A model generated the notes under the pieces. It searched no databases, was not told where the DNA came from, and saw only the letters and a list, made by a program, of their open reading frames with translations. From assembly GCA_033558025.1 (NCBI GenBank), contig JAUCEF010000007.1, positions 1,116,001 through 1,180,000 of the forward strand: 64,000 nt of DNA. The letters run 5' to 3'. Position 1 is the stretch's first letter. Every line of letters starts with the position of its first letter. Position numbers and translations under genes: made by a program. Positions 11,505 to 21,541 of the stretch are shown piece by piece. The stretch comes from Phytophthora sp. 'mugwort'. Its lineage: Eukaryota > Oomycota > Peronosporomycetes > Peronosporales > Peronosporaceae.

Positions 11505-14500
11505 GAGATGATAACCCCTCCACCTCACAAGATACTGGGTACGACCCTGGCGACGACGCCGCGCCACTAAGCGCTTCACATGATAGTTGGAAGTTCCCTG
11601 CTCATCGAGCAACGGTGGTGAAGGTCGATGACCGGCTGGATCCTCGCGCTGCGAGTCGCAGTGATCTGCTAGCGGTTGAGAGGCGGGTGCAGACCCTGTT
11701 CGACTCGCTGCAGTGGGCGACGAGTAATCGTGACTGTCTCGCTGACGAGATCGATGCCGTGCATCATCGGGTCGACTGGTTTCAGTCTCCTGTTTCGGTT
11801 GCGAACCGCCTGGAGCTCCTGGAACAGTCTTCTGCTCGTCGCTTCGAAGCGCTGTACCGTTCGCTCCCTGAGCTACGTGGTCAGTTGGACCTCCTCGTGC
11901 GCCTCCAGCGCTTTGGCCAGCCACCGGCTGTGGCGCCAAGGCCTCCGTGCTCACCCGAGCCGGGTTTCGATACGGCTTAAGGAAGCCTACGTAAAACACG
12001 GGGTGTGTACGCATCTTCTTCGGAAGATTGAGCGTGTACGCAAGGCCCTTCCTGGCCACGACCTTAAAAGGTCCAATGAAGCGCGGGCGCAACTTGGTCT
12101 TAAGGACCGCAGACGCTGCATGTGTAGGTAGGGTTTTAGCGTTAAATAAAACTTTGTCACCACGTGAAACACTTCAGTGTTGCTTCTGCCCTTTGCATCA
12201 GCCTGTTCCTCTGAACATCTTGGCTTTCTGCCATCGCATCGCGTACTTGTCGTAAGACACTTAAACGCGTAGACAAGAACGTGTCAATTTGCTTGCGAAC
12301 TGCAGCTGGGCTGATATCAGCTAGCCCATCGGCTCACCCTCCCCCACTAAGCCCAGAACCAAGGAGTGGTGGCGTCAGCGGGACGCGTGGGTGTGTGAGA
12401 CCGTTCAAATAGAACGGGGTGAATGTCGAGGCATGCACCGCATTGTTCAATGCGAACTAGTGGGAGCATGGTGATCCATTGCTTGGGTCCGTCCGCACAG
12501 ACATCCCGAAGCATGTCTTCGACAACGCGATTCACGCGTTCCGTTTGACCATCGGTATGCGGGTGGTCCGCTGTGGACATGTCGAGTCGAGTGCCGAGCA
12601 TCTTAAAGACCGACGTCCAAACTTACCCGTGAAACGGGGATCTCGATCCGAGCCAATTGCCTCTGGCAGGCCATGCTGTCGAAAGACACGGTCCATGAAC
12701 AGCGTGGCTGTTCCTTCTCCATCGATGGAGTCCGGCACCGCCGCTAAATGAGACATCTTGCTCAATCGGTCGACAAAGACCACGATGCCCGTGTTGCCCG
12801 CCGCATCCGTGGCAGGCCGAACACAAAGTCCATACTCACGGATTGCCAACACCTCGTGGGTACAGGCAAGCTGGCCAACGGCGCAGCCGAGCGTGGCGAG
12901 GGTTTAACCTGTTGACACGTCTCACACGTGCGTACATACGTACTGACCCACTTGTAAAGTTTTGGCCACTAGTAGTGGGAGCGCATCGAGCTGTAGGTCT
13001 TTTCTCGGCCGAGATGACCGCCAACTGGGGTATCATGTGCCTCATAGATGATACGATACTTGAGATCCTCTTCGTGAGGAACGACGACACGTGGGATGTC
13101 TTCTGGGTCAGTAGCGTAGTACAATAGGCCACCATCGAGAGTGTATTGATGTAGCGTCGCTCGCAACAGCGCCGACAGATTAATGTCTGGGTTAGACTCC
13201 GCGTTTCCTAGTGCATGTAGCAGAGCTACGCAGGACACGTCGCGCCCGTACGCAGCGCGGGTCAAGTCTGTCACAGACGAAGTCACCGTCGTGACGTGAG
13301 CGACCTCATAGTCTGGTCTGCGTAATAACGCATCGGCCAAGATGTTCTGCCTGCCAGGCTTGTACTTCACCTCGAAGTTGTACTCCGCAAAGAAGGAGAG
13401 CCAACGGGCCATTCTCTGAGAGAGATGAGGCGACTGCGTCGCAGTGCGTAGCGACGCATGATCAGTGTAGATCACAAACGGCTTGGAGCCGAGCAGGCGA
13501 GCCCTGAATTTGACGAGCGCATACTTCATCACAAGTGGCTCTTTGTCATGAACTGGATAGTTCGTCTTAGCAGCCTTAAGCTGGCGAAAATCAAACGCGA
13601 TCACGCGTTCACATTCTTTATCGTCTGCTTGCAACAAAGCACTGCCGATGGCAAAGTCCGACGCGTCACAGACGCCACTGAAAGGACGATCAGGATCTGG
13701 CAGCGCCAGGATCGGCGCCGGAAGGAGAGTCTCCTTACTGGCTTTAAAAGCCGTTTAATGTCCGGCGTCTCAACACCAGTCCACATCCTTCTTAAGGAGA
13801 TTGGACAGTGGCCGTGCCATCTCAGCATAGACTTGCTGTACTTGAGCAAGTAATTGGCCAGGCCAACCCGCTTCCGTAAGTCTTTCCGGTTCTTTGGAAC
13901 CGGCCAGTCTGCAATGGCCTTGACCTTAGCGGGATCCGCTCGAAGGCCTTGCTTCCCAATGAAGCATCCCAGAAAGGGGATCTCTTCAGCGCCGAAGCCC
14001 CACTCGTCAATGTTGGCATACAACTTGTGTGTGCGCATGCACTCGAGCACCGCTCGCCGGTGCTCAATGTGGTACTCCACATCAGTCTTTCCGTGCTCTG
14101 CCGACTGCGGACGAATATATCGTCGAAGTATGTCTGAGCATACGCCCTGTGGAGCCTGAACAGTTGTGTCACATGATGATTGAACGTCGCAGGCGCGTTC
14201 GACAGCCCTTGGGGCACTACTAGCCACTTGCAGAGCATACCGCTCGGAGTGTGCTGACCGCCGTAAGCGGAATATCGCTTGTTCGCATGAGCAATTGATA
14301 GGATCCATCGACTAAGTCGAGGGCACTGTATACCGTACACCCCGTCATATTGTTCTGGAGAACGTCCTTCCTAGGAATAGGCGTTGCACCGGAATGGTGG
14401 CCGCGTTAAGCTTACTAAAAGCATGAACGATTCGCCATTTGCCATTCGGCTTTCTGACACAGAACGTAGGCGTTGAGTGCGGAGGCTTGCTCTCGCGCAC

Positions 14501-15721
14501 CATAGCCGCCTCGTGCTTAGCACGGAAGAACGCGTCAATGACGTCACACTGTTCTCGTGGCAAAGACCACTGCCTTGTCACGCAGTATTTGGTTCCCGGA
14601 ACCAGGTCAATCTCATGAAGTACACCTCGATCCGGAGATAGCCTCGTGGGAGGTTCCTTCGAGACCACGTCTTGATATTCCTTCACCAAAGAGTAGTACG
14701 GATCCGAGGGTCCTTGAGGATCGAGGATCCTGCCCGCGCATTCAGCGCCTTCTTGGTGTCCGCAAGGACTGCTTTATCTAAAAAAAAAAAGCGACGACAA
14801 GTTTAACTCCTCTTCAGGTCGTAGAATGACCAACTCGGCTAACTCGCCGGCCATCAAGGCGTCGCCGAACTCGGTTTCGTCCAGCTCCAACAGAGCGTCC
14901 CCAGTGGGCATAGTCTCTAGACTGATATCGCCATCGACTGCCCCTGTCACTCTTGTTGACGAGTGTGTATAGCTGCTCGCTATCGCCAGGAGTATCTGCA
15001 CTCGTCAAGCTAGACGCATCAGACGTTATGCGTCTCATGGCTGACGCTTGGCGTCGTAGCCTTCTCCCCGCTGAGACTGTTTGCCTCGAAGAGGTCCTAA
15101 CAGTCACACCAGTTGCGTCTACAGGTGCTTGCACCGTGTGCGTTTCACCCGAGACTGGTATGTCTTGGCCGACAACCGTCGCAGAGCTGCGATGCTCGCA
15201 GTCTCCACCCGGTGGATTACGTGCCACGTCACCTCCATCAGTGGGCACTCGGCCTTGATGGCCCGGCCCACGGCCGGCCACACCACGCATGGCTTGTAGC
15301 GACAATTCGTCGTCGTGATGAGTGTCACTGTCGTGACCAATGTCACTATGACGTTGGTCACCCAGCGGATTGCCTGCCGCTCCACTGGCATCCTGAGGCC
15401 CGCGGCCTTGATGCCCCGGTATATTGCCGGCCACGCCACGCATGGCGTGTAACGACACACCGTCATCGGGACGAGTGTCATTGTCGTGACACATGTCACC
15501 TGTGCCACCCAGCGGGTTACCTGCCGCTCCAGTCACAGCCCACGAGCACTGCTCGGAACTCTTGCCCTCAACACCTTCCGTGTCTACAAGTTCGGATACT
15601 CCGATGTCCAGCACGTTGACCGACTCGGTCCAGTGCCCGCGCCAAAAGCGCTTTTTTTCTTCCTAGCAGAGGATGGTTCATGACTCACCAAAGCTCCACC
15701 AGGAGTAAAGCGCGTTGCGCC
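11361..15721 (-). pseudogene. Gypsy pol (RT, RNase H, integrase, chromodomain), degraded
   Basis: Reading down the minus strand: the last protease residues and a variable linker (15720-14774), RT N-terminus (14689-14345, VKEYQDVVSKEPP, PNGKWRIVHAFSKLN), RT active site YFDDIF near 14120, RNase H (13637-12969, FVIYTDHASLRT and KYKPGRQNILADALLRRP), an HHCC zinc region, the integrase core (VFVDRLSKMSHL and DHPHTDGQTERVNRVVEDML) and a C-terminal chromodomain (about 11560-11440, QYLVRWRGYHLSQNCWGYE). The chromodomain makes this a chromovirus-type Ty3/Gypsy element. Frameshifts, a short deletion between integrase pieces and stops make it inactive. The Gypsy sequence stops abruptly at 15722-15724, where Helitron sequence begins. 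Confidence 0.92.
15240..15530 (-). repeat. tandem duplication in the Gypsy protease-RT linker
   Basis: On the minus strand the linker contains two consecutive imperfect units of about 47-49 residues. Each starts with GAAGNPLG, continues through an HDxDTxxDD block and SL.AMRGVAG, and ends PGHQGR. A third partial start (DVARNPPGG) follows. It is hydrophilic and low in complexity, typical of a spacer under little constraint. Confidence 0.7.
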
Positions 15722-15724
15722 CAA

Positions 15725-16937
15725 CGGCCTCTAATGCATGCCGGTGCGTCAAGGGTGCCTCGTCCAAGCTGGCCATCTTAATTACAGCCTTCAGGTGAGA
15801 CTGTTTGTAGATGGAACACGTCGACGTGTCGTTCAGCTTCAACGGGATCTTGAAAGTAGAGTGTGCTGTACGTATACCCATGAGCAACAGAGAGGTGATT
15901 CCACTCGACGCCACCGCAAGCGCAATTTTCCCAGGCAGTCGAACCTTCGCAAGAATATGTTTCAGTAGCGTCGATTTCCCCGTCCTCCCGGTCCATCGAT
16001 AAAGAAGAGCTTGTTGCCGGCCGTTGGACTGTCAGCAATCTCGATGATTTTGTCGTAGATAGCTCGCTGTCCAACATTCATGCGCTCCTCTTCGTTCACA
16101 GTCTCTTGGAGCACGGAGTGGTCGTATCCGTCCATCTCGCGACGAATGAGATTATTTTGATGAAGCGCGTCTAGCACCAAGTCCGGGAACTCACTCAGCT
16201 GCGGAAGGTCGTATTGGGCCACATCGCACTCGGTAATTTGTAATAAGTCGTTCAGGTTCTTGAGCGTGTGGAACTTGACCATATCAGCCTTAGCCTGTCC
16301 TTCCAAAGCCCGGTACTTGTAAGCGAAATCTTGAGAGAGGTCAGCGTGAAAGCGATCCTACAGTCCACGAACTCGTGTCACTTGGGAGTACGCAATAATT
16401 GTTGCGAAGAGCTACCGCAGCTGGTGGGGCATCTGGAACAGTGCCGTTTTATTCATTAGGCCAGCCATTCTACATCGTTCTCAACGTAGCCAGCGGCGAG
16501 GGCGGCCTCGCGGTATGAACCACATACAACGACGCCTACCGTTTGTAGGTCTTTAAAGGACGGCAGGCCCTACGGTGGCACAGTAACACCCGCATGAAGA
16601 ACCTCTCCATATCCCTTCGTGAGACGTGAATCATCCGACCTAGTGCCGCTTGGTACTGTTTACGGCGCACCCATTAATTGGGCTTCGAATCCCACCAAAA
16701 TTTCTTGGGAATATCCTGGTACAGGATGGTCTTCGCAACTTGGTTCTCGGGGGCCTCGCTCGCACACAGCTCCAAGAACCGGGTCAACTTGGTGTGCCTA
16801 CTGCGGGTTACAACATGCTCTGGGTTGTCGCGAAGTGACGATCTGCTCGTTTTCAAATGTATCGTGAGTTGCGTGACGGCATGCGTCTTCCCTTGAATAG
16901 CGTAATCGAGCAGTCTCACGCACGACTCGACAGGAGA
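15725..16937 (-). pseudogene. Helitron Rep-helicase middle portion, inverted
   Basis: On the minus strand from 16937: a segment with CVRLLDYAIQGKTHAVTQL and KTILYQDIPKKFWW, then the pre-helicase region (NLNDLLQITECDVAQYD), NVGQRAIYDKII, a Walker A motif (FFIDGPGGRG, where a Lys is expected next but the frame shifts), SSGITSLLLMG, STFKIPLKL and a Walker B-like DEAP at about 15770. It ends at RHALEAV. The N-terminal end continues the Rep sequence at 9716 exactly across the 5-bp target duplication. Its C-terminal end continues into DRSLRDL at 18852 on the plus strand, so the piece was flipped after the Gypsy insertion. Confidence 0.85.
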
Positions 16938-17333
16938 TGTAACGGGACTACACGACGGTAACACGAGTGTAGCCGTGCTACGTGTCACATTGCAGTATGT
17001 GGTACTCGGTACCACTTGGATTAACAGGATTTCAGTACGTGGCCACAGGGCCACTCGATATGCATTTGACTAGGTGGGGGGTAGATAGTTGGAGTCATAC
17101 ATTTACACCACACGCGTCTTTGCCGCAGATAAGCAAACAAATAACAGTCCAGTTTTAGCATCAAAGAGAGCATTGCCCTAGGTTTAGGGATACTGACTCT
17201 TTGAGTCTCTAGTGGTATAACTAGATCGATATAAGCCTCTGCAGAGACCTTAGGGGTTAGGATGACCACAGCTGTAAGACTCCGGGAGTCATACGTCTTC
17301 CTCTGACGCATTAAGCTACGCAGCCCCGCTGCA
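16938..17333 (+). repeat. 5' LTR of the Gypsy element, inverted with its flank
   Basis: It begins TGTAACGGGACT at 16938 and ends CCCCGCTGCA at 17333. It is preceded by GGAGA, the reverse complement of the target duplication TCTCC at 9717-9721. It now points opposite to its partner LTR, as expected if the segment from 15.72 to 18.85 kb was inverted. Confidence 0.88.
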
Positions 17334-17335
17334 CC

Positions 17336-17347
17336 TGGTAGCACTTG
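17336..17347 (+). other. primer binding site of the Gypsy element
   Basis: TGGTAGCACTTG begins two bases after the LTR end. A TGG start right after the 5' LTR is the usual complement of a tRNA CCA end; the tRNA species is not assigned. Confidence 0.6.
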
Positions 17348-17390
17348 TAGTCAATCCCGCACCTGAGACTTAGGACTATCCTCGGTGAGG

Positions 17391-18851
17391 ATGGAGCAGA
17401 CAGCGTTTTCTAACCTGTCCCAGAGCCAGCAAGACGCGCTGAAAAAGCTTATGTCTTTGCTCAGCCCTGAGAGCATAACGCATCTTGCTTTGCAAGGACT
17501 GGACGCGGTGAACGCGCGTCTGGAGGCGTTTTCACCTTACGAGAATGCTCCGTTGGAGCACCTCCAACAGAGGATGTCGGCGTCTGCAACGATGTCGACG
17601 ACATCGCAGGATGGGTCCTCCCAGCCTAATCCGCTCATCCTGACCGTCAAGACTTTCGAAGGAAGGAGGGAGAGAACCTCATGTTGTGGATCCGTGAGAT
17701 CGAAATGGCGATGGGATTGGCCATGATCCGTACTGAGCAACAGCGCGTGGCGCCAGCGATCTCGAAGCTCGGTGGCCGAGCACGAGAATGGGCACTCACG
17801 TGCGGCACGTCAGTGGACGCGGCCTTCCCGAGCTGGGAAGAGCTGAAACTCCAGCTTTCGCAAGTGTTTGCTCTGCCTAATCAGGCGTATCGCGTGAGGC
17901 CACGCGTTTTGAGTAGCCGTCCGGGTAAGAAGGACTTGGTGGACTTCGTCCAGGAGTTGCGAACTCCGATCGCCGGCATGACGACCGATCCTCTGCCCGA
18001 GGCAGTGACTGTGGCAGTCTTTATGGAGGACCTCCGCATTGGCGTGGCCAAGACGGAAGTTATCCGCACTCACCCTTCCTCTTTTGAAGAGGCCGTGAGA
18101 TTGGCGTTGAACGCCGAGTTCAACTTTAAGTCGTTTCGACTTGGCTGGGGCGTTGCCAACGCTACTCCGTCCGACGGACCGGTCCCTATGGACCTCAGCT
18201 ACGCTGAAGATGAGGAGGTTGAGCTTCATGCTCCTGACCAGCGTATGGGTGTCCGTCGGTGCTTCATCTGCCGAAGCAGCACCCATTTGAGGTCAACTCT
18301 GCCCGTCACGCAGGTCGCGACAAGCTCCTACGAGCAATCGCTCTGCATCGAGCCAAGCTATCAGCTCGTCGCGGGGTAACGGCGACACTCAGTAGGCGCG
18401 GAACGCCCTGCTGGGGAAGTACTGAGTTCTGTTGAGCCTCATGGAGGTGGAGGGCAACAGGACCCAGCCCCGGAGAGAGCCGTACTCACTAGTACGGAAC
18501 GTGTATGCAAGCCGGTCTTGATCGTCATCGAGGCGACGGTGAAGGGCTTTGAGAAGCCATGGACCATCTTGATCGATTCCAGAGCGTCGGGCAACTACGC
18601 TCCACGATGTAAGGAAGTCAGCAGTACGCTGAGGCGCTCAGGGATCGCAGGAGTGACATCATCACTGTTCGCCTAGCGACGGGGAACCCTATCACGGTGC
18701 CCAAGGTGCCTGTGAACCTGGACGTGGAGTTTCTCGACTTCGATAGCGTGGAACGCTGTCTGGTCCTGGACCTGGATCGAGGTACGACCTCATCCTGGGC
18801 ATGGCATGGCTGGAATGCCATGAGCCATCGATTGATTGTAGTTCGAAGACC
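17391..18851 (+). pseudogene. Gypsy gag and protease, degraded
   Basis: gag starts at ATG 17391 with a helical N-terminus (FSNLSQSQQDALKKLMSLL). After a frameshift near 17660 comes a retrotransposon-gag capsid-like domain ([28 protein letters not shown]) ending in a zinc knuckle, [11 protein letters not shown], whose last Cys is missing. The protease follows out of frame at 18520-18851. Its active site reads ILIDSRASGN, where DSGASGN is expected, so the Asp remains but the flap-adjacent Gly is Arg. The reading stops at CSSKTL, where the sequence switches to Helitron helicase. The natural continuation, the rest of the protease and pol, is on the other strand at 15721. Confidence 0.85.
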
Positions 18852-19957
18852 TTGACCGGTCCTTGCGTGACCTGATGGACAACGATCAAGAGCCGTTTGG
18901 AGAAAAGGTGTTTGTGCTTTCGGGTGATTTCCGCCAGATTTTTCCCATGGTAGTGAGAGGAATGCCTGCCCTAAGTCTTCTACGCTGTGGCCTCACTTCC
19001 ACCAGGTTCATCTAACAGAGAACATGCGTGTGAGGTCTGCTGAGAAAGAGAGTACAGCCGCCGAGCTGGCAGCCTTCCCAGAGTTTCTTCTTCTAGTAGG
19101 AGAGGGGAGACACGAAGTCAATGCCTCACTTGGGAGGGACTTCATGAAGATACCGAAGGACATGCTGATTGACAACCCGCCGGATGAACCAACTGAGGAT
19201 GACGAGGACGAGGAAATAAGGCCTGAGGCCCCATGTGAGGCCTCAATCGAATGATTGGTGCGATGTATGCCGACATAAACTACCCCATCATCGCCAACGA
19301 CGAGTATTTTGCAAACCGGACGATCTTAAACACGACGAACGCGGTGGTGCAGCGCATCAACGAGGCCGTGGCGCAGCGGTCGGACGGCGATTCGCACGAA
19401 TACCTGTCGACAGACAAGGTGGACGACGACGACGATGGAAACTTGTTCGAGCAGGAGGTGCTGAGCTCAGTCAACATCAGCGAAATCCCTCCGCACAAGC
19501 TGACTTTGAAGAGGGGGCCCCCATTGTGATGATGCGCAACTTGAACCCGGACCTGGGGATTTGCAACGGAACGCGCCTGCGGATTGCCGAGCTCAAGCCG
19601 CATGTGATCCACGCAACAATCACGACTGGCGAGCGCCAGGGCCAGCACGTGCTCATCCCGAGGATTGTCTTCATCAGCGACGGCTACGCCCGCGGTTTCC
19701 CCTTCCGTCTGCGCCGTAAACAGTTCCCGGTTCAGCCTGCGTTCGCGATGGTCAACAAGGCACAAGGACAAACGGTGCAGAACCTGGGGCTGTATCTCGC
19801 CTCACCCTGCTTCTCGCATGGACAGCTGTACGTGGCACTGTCGAGAGTTACGGGTAGGACCAAGATCGAGGTGCTGATTGGATATCCAGAGCTAGAGGAG
19901 GACGACGGCGTGTACACGGACAACATAGTGTATAAGCCTATATTCGACACAAATTGA
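18852..19957 (+). pseudogene. Helitron PIF1-type helicase, C-terminal part
   Basis: It opens in mid-domain with RSLRDLMDN and VFVLSGDFRQIFP (helicase motif III region). After frame breaks a long open part, 19500-19957, follows with GAPIVMMRNLNP, GICNGTRL, FPVQPAFAMVNKAQGQT and YVALSRVT, which are motifs V and VI of PIF1/RecD-like helicases. The intact last 150 residues suggest this end is younger or decayed less. The stop is at 19955-19957. The missing first half of the helicase is at 15725-16937 on the other strand. Confidence 0.88.
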
Positions 19958-20407
19958 GGAAGTAGCGCAGCTCTGCATCACATTCATTTCTAATTTCATG
20001 CTTAATCTTTTCACGATACACTTGCGCCTTGGCACCCACCGAGCGAAGCGAAGGCGGGACCTGTCCTGTAGTGAAGCGAGCTCGAACAGCGAGGGCAACG
20101 GGTTGGAACCCCGCATTGTCCTACCGCCCGCAAAGTGGACGGCGATCAGCTGGTCTTAATACTCAACGCTAACGTCGCTCCGTCCGTCCGTCCGTCTGTC
20201 TGTCTGTCACGACATAGCGTGATTCTAGACGCGATCTCATTGGCTGCCGAGCGCAGCGAAGGCGGCTCCCGTTGGCTAAAATACCATGTCTGCCGTGCGC
20301 ATCGAAGGCGGCCCTCATTCGCTAAAACAATGTTTCACCAAAGGCGGCCATTGGTGGAAATATAATTAAACGATTGGTTAAAAATTATTTGTTTTTTATG
20401 TGGGCCT

Positions 20408-20453
20408 GCCCGCCTCCGCTGCGCTCCGACGGGCTTTCAATACCGTATACTGG
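20408..20453 (+). other. Helitron 3' terminal hairpin and CTRR end
   Basis: Arms GCCCG (20408-20412) and CGGGC (20430-20434) enclose a GC-rich loop; CTTTCAATACCGTATA follows, then CTGG at 20450-20453. A hairpin 10-15 nt before CTRR is the Helitron termination signal. REV7 starts only 60 bp further on. Confidence 0.6.
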
Positions 20454-20513
20454 GACCAAAACTAAACCCACCGCCGCGCCGCGTAGGAGGCGGCACTCGG
20501 CTAATTTACATCA

Positions 20514-21324
20514 ATGGAGACCGACCGACCCGCTAAGGAGACGCTGGCGGACCTCGTGCTCGAGTTCCTGGAGGCCGCCGTGCATGATTTTCTGTGTGTC
20601 CAATGCAGCGTTTTGCTTTCGTTCGTTGATAAGAGTGCACATAACAATTAATTTCGTTTTGCTGGTGATGCAGATTCGCGCGGCAAGTTTATCCTAAAGG
20701 TGCGTGCATTGCATCAGAGGCGTCTATCAGGACAGTTCTACGGCCGTGTGACGTAAATCCCACTTTGGGTGGATAGAGGCTTTTGAGCTCCGAGTGCTGT
20801 ATGATGTTCCGATCCACATGAGTCGCCATCCGCTGCTGTGCGAGTACATCTACTCCATGGTGACCGGCTGCCGCACGTGGCTTCTGCGAGGAGAACTGGA
20901 GAAGTTGTGTGTGGTTCTTCTCTCTAAGGAAGGACGGACCACGGAGACACTATCTATCGAGCCAGGGTGGAGTGCGCCGTTCGTTGAAGCTACAGGCTCA
21001 GGCGAAGACCAGCCGCTGCCGTTGGTGCAGTTGGAGGAAGCTTTTCGGGCGGGAATGGTGGCGTTGGTGGGGACTTCAGCGTCGCATAGGGTCGAAAAAC
21101 CAGATAACAGCAACAAACCACACACGTTTCGCATCCTGGCGCAGACAGTGGAAGACGCCACCAAGCAGGGAACTGTCATTAGTGACGACAGCGCTAGCAA
21201 TTCGTGGGTGCTGGCAGATCCGTTCTGGTGCGAGGACCAGCATAAGCTGAAGCAGATTTTCCCCATCAAAGCTGTACAGTCAGAACATTTGCCCATCCGA
21301 CTCAACGTTTATATGGAGAAGTAG
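20514..21324 (+). CDS. MAD2L2: REV7/MAD2L2-like HORMA-domain protein
   Basis: Three exons, 20514-20593, 20674-20699 and 20795-21324, join in phase to 211 aa, the length of human MAD2L2. The N-terminus LADLVLEFLEAAVH matches the first HORMA helix. RQVYPK then YDVPIHMSRHPLLCEYI matches REVYP...YNVPVQMSCHPELNQYI, and EKLCVVLLSKEG matches the following strand. REV7 is the accessory subunit of DNA polymerase zeta and bridges REV1 and REV3 in translesion synthesis; in animals it also acts in shieldin. The second exon is only 26 nt, supported by frame on both sides. The gene follows the Helitron right end directly, so its promoter is probably partly transposon-derived. Confidence 0.85.
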
Positions 21325-21436
21325 ACACTACAAGCAGTCGGCAAGCGAGATAAGCTGGCCATCTTTAACATCAACTTACAGTTATAGAGAGGATGACATG
21401 CTTCACTATTCGACTCACAGTGTAACACCAGGACTA

Positions 21437-21521
21437 AGATTTGACAATTTAAATCCAGTTTTCGCATTAGAAGAAGTAGAAGAAGTTCTAATGCGAAAAC
21501 TGGATTTAAATTGTCAAATCT
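21437..21521. repeat. perfect 36-bp inverted repeat (hairpin)
   Basis: Arms at 21437-21472 and 21486-21521 are exact reverse complements over 36 bp, separated by the 13-nt purine-rich loop GAAGTAGAAGAAG. It lies between the REV7 stop and the next start codon (21542), so it would be in the 5' leader of the next gene or in the shared spacer. A perfect match this long implies recent origin or selection. Confidence 0.95.
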
Positions 21522-21541
21522 AATTTAGAACATAGCCCAAC

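Larger units (their letters stand above)
5190..20453 (+). mobile_element. Large Helitron, interrupted by Gypsy and partly inverted
   Basis: Three separated pieces belong to one rolling-circle Rep/PIF1-helicase element: Rep (6926-9721, +), the Rep-helicase middle (15725-16937, now -) and the helicase C-terminus (18852-19957, +). The right end fits Helitron rules: a GC-rich hairpin (20408-20434) followed after 15 nt by CTGG at 20450-20453, matching the CTRR terminus. The left end is less certain; a GTCT/GTCC repeat plus a shared subterminal motif puts it near 5190. Frameshifts and stops throughout the coding parts make it non-autonomous. It lies between the start codons of TFIIE beta (5103, -) and REV7 (20514, +). 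Confidence 0.7.

Noticed and set aside
11501..11980. Long plus-strand open frame of 159 residues
   Set aside because: It lies opposite the spacer between integrase and chromodomain of the Gypsy pol, which has a firm identity on the minus strand; the plus frame is probably a GC-driven shadow.
20179..20210. GTCC/GTCT simple repeat as a CRISPR-like or satellite array
   Set aside because: It is a 4-bp microsatellite of about 30 bp within the Helitron subterminal region, with no spacers or longer unit.
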